From Lepeophtheirus salmonis (lineage: Eukaryota > Arthropoda > Copepoda > Siphonostomatoida > Caligidae): a DNA stretch of 64,000 nucleotides. This document shows, piece after piece, positions 58,061-64,000 of the stretch (position 1 is the first letter of the stretch; each line of letters opens with the position of its first letter). The notes beneath the pieces are model-generated. The model had not been told where the DNA came from. It saw only the letters and a program-made list of their open reading frames with translations, and did not search any database. Location of the stretch: NCBI RefSeq assembly GCF_016086655.4, contig NC_052137.2:7440001-7504000 (forward strand), given 5' to 3'. The translations under genes and the position numbers were made by a program.

Positions 58061-59038
58061 TCTAGATAACTGATACATATAATATACAATTCTATATTTA
58101 TTTTGAATATTGCATTCATATATTTAGCAACTTTTAATTGAGGTTCAATGAATTTAATTAACTATTTTGTATAAGAGGCTGTCCTGTGTTTATGCTTCTT
58201 TTTTCTTGGACTCGTTTTTTTAAAATTCACGACTAGGTTTTTGTTCAGGACTCAAGGGAAAGAGTGGACACTCAGTAGAAGGAGATCATGTTTTTTCCTT
58301 CTCATTGATGATTCTGGTCTGTAGAAGTGTTCATAGCGTAACAGGAGCGCGCATTTTAATTCAACCAATCAACGTTCCCTTTGTTACCATTATTATATCA
58401 CACAACCTTTCATACAATAAGAAACAGGGGGGGGGGAAAGCTTCAAAATCAGTTGGTAGTTAGACAATTCTTCCTAACTATGAAACTAGTATTCTATAAT
58501 TATTGAAAAATGTTCACAGCTTAAAAAGAGCCAATTGCAATTCAACTAATCAACGTTTGGAAGGTTTAGCAATATTTCACAAATGTTCTTTCTTTCAACT
58601 TTTTTCAATAGTAGAACATCTTAGAGCAGACCTAAAGACGTTGTATCTGTCCAAAACAAACCAACAATGCTAACCCTTTGGACTTATTTACCAACAGGAT
58701 GCTATATAAAAAAATATATAAGATTGATTTTAGAATTAGAAAATAACTTTTCCTTGTTGATTTATTAATGGTCTATTTGTGTGAAAATGTCAATTATAAT
58801 ATATTTATTAACCTACTTACCCAGCTTTACATTTTTATTTCATCTATAATGTACTACAATGTACCTTAATATATTATTTTTAAATCACAATATGTTATGT
58901 ACACAAACAATATATATACCGTGTAGTTTCATACGAATGTATTTCCAAAGTGAAGTTGATATATTAATTTTTATTATAATGGCATTCACTAATAAAATAT
59001 ATACAAATATTAGGTGTTTCTTCTGAGGTAATTTATCA
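58061..59038. repeat. intronic sequence with a diverged direct repeat (58328 and 58511)
   Basis: GTTCATAGCGTAACAGGAGC ... TTCAACCAATCAACGTT at 58328-58377 and GTTCACAGCTTAAAAAGAGC ... TTCAACTAATCAACGTT at 58512-58557 are two diverged copies in tandem arrangement about 183 bp apart. A G-run is at 58428-58436. Otherwise AT-rich. Confidence 0.5.
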
Positions 59039-59115
59039 TCTATGTTCTATGTAGGACCTACATAGAACATAGACAACTAGGCAAGCTTGAATGATTTGTT
59101 TTAAAATCATTCAAG
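59039..59115. repeat. perfect 17-bp-arm palindrome followed by a second hairpin
   Basis: TCTATGTTCTATGTAGG, one A, then its exact reverse complement occupies 59039-59073. At 59086-59097 and 59104-59115, CTTGAATGATTT and AAATCATTCAAG form a second stem with a 6-nt loop. Both could fold as hairpins in DNA or RNA. No associated element was recognised. Confidence 0.9.
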
Positions 59116-59269
59116 ACACTTTTAGGAATTATAGTCAATTTCTATTTACAAACTATTGGTTTTAACCCTTTAAAAGACCTGCAAAATTGAACTCTTAAAA
59201 TACCCTAGATTGACCGTCACAATAAAAAATAAGGAATTCATGAGTTGTATGTAAAAGGTGTCATTTTTG

Positions 59270-60665
59270 GATCCCGTATATGTTTTTATAATCACATAAC
59301 GGGTTAAACTATAGCTAAAATCTTGGGTATCTTAATTCATCCAAGAAATTTCAATACAAAGCCAAAAAATGAATCAAATTTGTGTTTGAAATATTAGAAA
59401 GTATTTATTTATATACTATAGTTAAAATATGTTTTTTTACCGGCCGACACAAAAGCAACCTTAAATTATTTTTATCAAAATGGAGCATGTAATATTTTTT
59501 CATACTTAAACAAATTTTTGTTAATTTCTATCAATAAATTACTCTTATTAATCCTTCGAGTTTTTGCAAATTACAGTACTTTAAGTAGCTAAAATTGATC
59601 GTCAGAATAAAAGAATAAAAAATGGATAAATTTTAATAGAAAGGATCCATATTGGGGACAATATAACTCACTTAATTCAAATTAAAGTTTTAAACTATAT
59701 TTAAAATTCTTAGCTAAATTACCTTGTCCCACAAATTTGAATAATAAGCCTATAATGTACACAAATATGTCTATGAAATATCGGGCTAAATTCAAATCAG
59801 AATAATAGCATTTTTGAGTAGATGGAATTGATACTTATATATAATTGTAATCGCTGGTCCTTTCTTTCTCCTGTGTGTGTATGTACAATGGACATATCCA
59901 TGCCTTTGGAACAAGAGGAAATGAGTCTGTCAAATGCAGATGTCAATTGATTAATGTATGTATATTATAGACAGATATACATAAATTTCAAAGCGATATT
60001 CCTGACTATTTTTGTCTATTTTCTCACAAAAGTAGGTTAGAAAGCTTTTTCTCACAATTGAATACGAATTAGATATGTATTCTTACAGAAGTTATCCTCA
60101 ATTTTGATACACAAATTATTCTTAATAACCCTTTGAAAGTGCGGCAAATTGCAATTAAAGTGACCAAAAATGATCCTTTCAATAAAAAAAGATGATAAAT
60201 CAATAAATTTTACTTGAAAGTGTCCATATTGCAGCCACTAAAAGTCTTTCAAATCAAATAAAGTCTTTATACTATAGCTACAACTCTTTTGTTTCCTAAC
60301 TCAACACACAAATTTGAATTATAAGCATATACTTGAATCAAATGTGTCAATGAACCATTGGGCTGTATGCATATAAGAAGTAAAATATTTAATTTGATTT
60401 TTCCCCTTGTTTTGAATTTTGTACAAAACTGTTTTTTTGTAATGTGCCTTTAATTGTTCAGATAGAGTTGCGCTAATTAAGTAAAAGTAAACATTATAGT
60501 ATTACATATACTTCATCTGATCTAGAAATTGTCTTTGAAGTTCTTGTACATAAAGTATATATCCTTCTGTAAGGAACAACCGAGATTTCAAAACCCCGTA
60601 TTTTAAGGTATTTTAACTCATCCCAGAAATTATAATACAAAGCCTATCAATGATCCAAATTTGTC
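59270..60665 (+). repeat. cluster of repeat C units with repeat F copy 2 (59815-60570)
   Basis: A unit of about 110 bp (TTTTAAACTATAGCTAAAAT, CATCCCACAAATTTGAAT, AAGCCTATAAT, AATATGTCTATGAA) occurs with variation near 59310, 59680, 60260 and 60600. Repeat F copy 2 (see 34350-35000) is interleaved with it. A further unit is at 62100-62320. The cluster looks like repeated insertion or expansion of one family. Confidence 0.65.
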
Positions 60666-60680
60666 TAAGTATGTATTTAT

Positions 60681-61963
60681 AGTATGTCCAAAAATTGATG
60701 GTAGTTTTTAAAAAAATCATAAAATAACCAAAACAAGTGAGATTTCTGGCGAAAAACTTTATTTACATCCCCATATAACCTTTAAGCTTAATACATTTTT
60801 GTATGCATTATGGCATCCCTTCATACAGATTATTCAAAGTATCTGGAGAAACTTTTTCCCAAGCTTTTGTCAGTTTTTTTTTTTTAAATCATCCTTGTAA
60901 GTTGCTGGCGTATTTTCATTGAGTTCCATCTGGACCAAGGCTCACAAATTTTCAATGGAAGACAAATCAGGACTGTTGGCAGGCCATGTGCATTTGCCCC
61001 AGAAAGAATCCAAGTTGTCTGAACACCACTTTTGTGCCTTTTTGGTTTGGTGAGCAGGGTACCATCCTGCTGGAAAATGACTCTTGATGTGTCGGACAAC
61101 ATTTTTCCTCTTGAAAGGAGGTTCAGTTTCTTCAGTACGAGATAAAGCTGACATCAGAGACTTGCTGAGGATCTCCAATACGTTGTACTCGGCTTTCACA
61201 GTTTTTTTTCGTGAAATCAGGTATAGATCTGACACTGCCTGGTGGCTGATAATTGCCCAAACCTCAATTTTCAGAGGAAATTTCACAGTTGCAGTGTGTT
61301 CCACATCTCCCTTATCTCTTGCCCAAACCCGATCTGTTTTGGAATTTGGGGCATGAAATAGCTCAAATGGACTTGCATCACTGAAGAGGATACATATCTA
61401 TTCATCTGCAGTCCAGTTTTTCCGCTCATGACATAATTGAAGCCGGGCCTTTCTTTGGTTTTCTGAAAGTTTTGGGTGCAGACGAGGTTTGTATGACAAA
61501 GCATTCAATTTGATAACCTTTTGAAGGCAATCTTGCTGCAAGTTTCCTTGTGGATTATCTCTTTTTGGTCAAAGATCTTGAAATCACCAATTAGGGAACT
61601 TTGCTAATTTTTTTCTTCCTTCTGCGACCTTTCTGATTTGCAAGGGTTTGTCCATCCTTCCTTTTCTTTCCCCAATTATCAATGGTACTGAGAGGAATCT
61701 GTAACCTTGTAGCTCGGTCTCTCTGGCTTGATCCACCCTCTATCATGCCAACAGCCTTGGCCCTGGTCTCCAATGAGTGCTTTCTCATCACCATTTCGGA
61801 TATTGAATTTCAACAAATATCATGGGTTGTTTTCTGAGTCCTTAAAAAGTAAAATTCAATATTACCAAATCAGCCAAATTTCATCTTATTCCGACCAAAA
61901 ACAAACTTTTTTTTTATAAAAATGATATTTTTAATACCCCCATCAATTTTTGAACATACTGTA
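60681..61963 (-). mobile_element. Tc1-like DD37E-type element, nearly full length (about 1.28 kb)
   Basis: The left end AGTATGTCCAAAAATTGATG and the reverse complement of the right end, AGTATGTTCAAAAATTGATG, are near-identical TIRs with TA flanks. The length is what an autonomous element would have. The transposase is on the minus strand and broken by a few frameshifts and stops. This is the best-preserved element in the window. Confidence 0.9.
60800..61794 (-). pseudogene. DD37E-type Tc1-like transposase pseudogene
   Basis: Start at 61794: MVMRKHSLETRAKAVGMIEG, then LQIPLSTIDNWGKKRKDG (HTH) and a basic run GRRRKKK. Further frames give LFSDASPFELFH (first Asp, codon 61377-61379), VWAIISHQAVSDLYLI, VIFQQDG (second Asp, 61064-61066) and WPANSPDLSSIEN (Glu, 60951-60953). 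The Asp-Glu distance is 113 nt. DD37E predicts 114, so one base has been lost between them. A LYEGMP-like C-terminal piece follows near 60820. DD37E elements (ITmD37E, TRT) are known in insects and fish. Confidence 0.8.
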
Positions 61964-62099
61964 TATATAATGTTTATCTAAAAGAATAAATTGTACATTT
62001 GTATACCGTTAAAACAAATACAAGCTAGAATTTTGTTGTCAATATTCATCCTGGATTATAGTTTTATTCTTTGATTGATAAATAAAATTCAATTTTTAC

Positions 62100-62428
62100 T
62101 TAAAGTCGCCAAAATGGATCCTTACAATAAAAAAAATGAGTAATTGTCATATTTTATATGAGAGGCCATATTGAGGCAAATATAAGTACCTTAAATCAAA
62201 TAAAAGTTCTAAACTATAGCTAAAATTCTTGCCTACCACAACTTATCTCACAAATTTGAATGTAAAGGTAAAAATTTACTTAAATATGTCTATGAGTCAT
62301 TGTACAATCTTTTTTTTTTCTTCTAGATTGTTTTTATATTGATGCATCACATTAGTTTTATATATATTATATATTTTTTGTTAATGAAAAATAGAAATTT
62401 TGATCTTTCTTTTTTTTTGCTTCTTCAG
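62100..62428 (+). repeat. repeat C unit next to the second LamG exon
   Basis: Contains AATAAAAGTTCTAAACTATA, CTCACAAATTTGAATGTAAA and ATATGTCTATGAGTCATTGT. It ends about 120 bp before the exon. The final 60 bp is a T-rich polypyrimidine tract leading to the acceptor. Confidence 0.6.
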
Positions 62429-62571
62429 GTTCATATTAATTTGGGAGCTGGTGAGTCGGAGGTCTCTAGCCCAAGGGGTCTTCGATTAGATGATCTACGA
62501 TGGCATGAAGTGCAAATAGTTCGTAAAGAAGGAAATTTGGAGCTCAAAATTGATCAAATTCACTCATCCAC
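62429..62571 (+). CDS. LamG-domain exon, CSPG4/Kon-tiki-like proteoglycan (continuation)
   Basis: A 143-bp exon, phase 0 in and phase 2 out. It encodes VHINLGAGESEVSSPRGLRL, then DDLRWHEVQIVRKEGNLELK and IDQIHSS, ending in a split Thr codon (AC|). The strand pattern (GAGE..., W-H-x-V, L-x-L-K-I-D) is the classic middle of a LamG domain and continues the 30010-30173 exon exactly. The acceptor TTCTTCAG ends at 62428 and the donor GTAAGG starts at 62572. The rest of the domain (about 60-70 residues) and the repeats and membrane anchor that follow in CSPG4 proteins are not within the remaining 1.4 kb. Confidence 0.85.
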
Positions 62572-63230
62572 GTAAGGACTTTTTTTTTATTTCTTAAACC
62601 TTTGTTACATTCCTGAGGCTGTCCTTCTAATATATTGTGTCTTCCATATTTTGGTTACATCTACAATGAAAGTTATTAATTTATATATAAAAAAATTCTG
62701 GTTTATTAACAAATTCTCAAATTAATTTTCCAGGCTTCAACTAATGTTTTTATATCATGTATTCTTATTCGTTATCTATCAACCTAACGATGAAAATGTA
62801 TTTTTCTGTATAGAACATTTTTTATTATTATAAGAATTTAAAAATATTGTATTCATATATCCTTTGTAATTAACAAAATATAATAATATATATTATAAAC
62901 TGACAGGTATAAAATATAACGATAAAAAAGTACTGAGTTTGTTCACTGATAGTGAAATATCTAGCTATGTAAGAATGAAAATATTGTCTAAATGACAGTG
63001 AATTTAACAATTACGCCTGAGATTGTAAAAACTTAATCAATTTATTAAAGGTTGGGGTGTAACAGCATATTTTTGCACATTTTTTTTGCTGAAAGACTGC
63101 CCAGGATGTATTTTTAGGCCAAAAAAAAAAATTGTACTAATTTTAACTTTCAAAATATGGGAGTGTGAATTTATACCTAGACGAGTATTCAAAATAATTA
63201 GCAGTATTCACTGCAAATAAGTCTTGCACC
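62572..63230. other. next intron of the LamG gene, nothing else identified
   Basis: AT-rich, beginning with the donor at 62572. No further exon was recognised. Confidence 0.6.
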
Positions 63231-63334
63231 ACCTCTTTAACCAAATTTTCGATAGGTGTAGAAAATTTCAATTATAAAGTTGACCTCTTTAACCAAATTT
63301 TCGATAGGTGTAGAAAATTTCAATTATAAAGTTG
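63231..63334 (+). repeat. perfect two-copy tandem repeat of 52 bp
   Basis: The unit from ACCTCTTTAACCAAATTTTC to TTATAAAGTTG at 63231-63282 is repeated without any difference at 63283-63334. Perfect identity in a neutral-looking intron suggests a very recent slippage or duplication, or an assembly artefact. Confidence 0.95.
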
Positions 63335-63402
63335 AGCACATTAATGACAAGCAGTTGTTATATTTCAAACAAGATATTTAAAAAATAAATTATCTCACTT
63401 CC

Positions 63403-63960
63403 GAACAAAGATGGAAACAAGATGGTGAGGGATTGCAAAACCGGGCATGACACTTTGGACATCGTAACGCAGCTTGGTGTCAACTGCCATACCATCTACT
63501 ACGTTCGAAATCCCCTGGAAGATGAGTCCGGTCTCAATTTTGGTCTCAAAGCCGCAGACCAATCCAAATAACCTTCAAAGCCGCCAAACTGATGATGTTT
63601 CAATTCACAAAACAGTGTCAAGGATGTCAAGGCTCCTGGGGGAAAGGTCAAAAGGTTTGAAGAGAGGCCATTATTGACTCAAAAGCATCAACGATTCCTT
63701 ATAAGGCCTTGTAGGAATCTTCTTAATTAACTTCTGGTCACCCCAAAGCCGGAACTTTACCCACTAGACTACAACTTATTATGTGAAGTCGAGTGCAATG
63801 CTTGATGAGTGCACCACAGCAACATTGCCGACTTCAAGTCTTCTGTAAATAAGGAATGAAAGAAGATGAGCTTCTAGTTTTCCACCTTGGTGACTGTCAT
63901 TTCTGCCCTTGGAGGCCAAGTTAGCAATTAATGATCCTATATATAAATTGAATAAATCAT
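63403..63960 (+). pseudogene. Tc1/mariner-type transposase remnant, core deleted
   Basis: Frames give MVRDCKTGHDTLDIVTQLGV and NCHTIYYVRN (HTH), a linker, then FEERPLLTQKHQRFLIRPCR (end of the DNA-binding half). The next recognisable piece is C-terminal: PKPELYPLDYNLLCEVECNA (third Asp kept), SNIADFKSSVNKEW. The first two catalytic Asp blocks are deleted and several frameshifts are present. TIRs were not found. Confidence 0.7.
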
Positions 63961-64000
63961 TCATTGATATCTACCATGTCGGAGCTCATTTGACTACTTC

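Larger units (their letters stand above)
30174..62428 (+). other. giant phase-0 intron of the LamG gene (about 32.3 kb)
   Basis: Bounded by GTAAGA at 30174 and TTCTTCAG at 62421-62428. The two flanking exons join in frame and continue one LamG domain without a gap, so no exon seems to be missing between them. The intron is filled with transposon fossils and repeats listed separately. Confidence 0.75.

Noticed and set aside
1..64000. CRISPR array, operon, prophage or other microbial system
   Set aside because: No regularly spaced identical repeats, no dense gene clusters and no ribosome binding sites. Spliced exons and TA-flanked mariner insertions point to a eukaryotic intron.

Overview
The window is AT-rich eukaryotic DNA with almost no coding content. 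It is dominated by decayed DNA transposons and dispersed repeats. No operons, ribosome binding sites or intact long ORFs are visible, so a prokaryote or virus is excluded. The density of mariner, maT-like and Tc1-like fossils, the low GC and one recognisable arthropod-style gene suggest an arthropod. A parasitic copepod of the sea-louse type (Lepeophtheirus/Caligus) is my best guess from general resemblance. I cannot prove it from sequence alone.

The one real gene is on the + strand. Two exons (30010-30173 and 62429-62571) join in frame to encode about 100 residues of a laminin-G domain. The sequence begins ASFYGSSYVSLP, which fits the start of the first LamG domain of CSPG4/NG2 proteoglycans (Kon-tiki/Perdido in flies). 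The exons are separated by an intron of about 32.3 kb (30174-62428). The 30 kb upstream and the 1.4 kb downstream are probably also intron of the same gene. The upstream exon, expected to carry the signal peptide, and the rest of the protein lie outside the window or were not detected.

Layout: 0.5-9.2 kb holds four transposon remnants (521-1415, 2302-2920, 4889-5640, 8566-9159). 10.7-21.5 kb holds foldback elements with CAGGGGCGTCCGC-type ends, one of them nested in another dispersed repeat, plus mariner copies at 16.6-17.4 and 18.8-19.7 kb. 21.9-29.6 kb holds a roughly 1.1 kb segment present twice, with a third partial copy, and a maT-like transposase fossil at 24.2-25.4 kb. The giant intron contains at least eleven transposase or TIR elements, several 200-750 bp dispersed repeats, a 350 bp tandem duplication carrying a foldback element, and near its 3' end a nearly full-length DD37E-type element (60681-61963). 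After the second exon come a perfect 52 bp tandem duplication and one more transposase fossil.

No transposase is intact: every copy has stops, frameshifts or missing catalytic residues. The elements do not work together as a system. They record successive invasions of one large intron. The most unusual signals are a mariner family whose readable copies carry E instead of D at the third catalytic position, the DD37E element with a spacing one base short of the 37-residue value, a shared chimeric mariner junction inside the duplicated segment, and an empty-site comparison that dates one insertion relative to its host repeat. I found no convincing evidence for a previously undescribed functional system.
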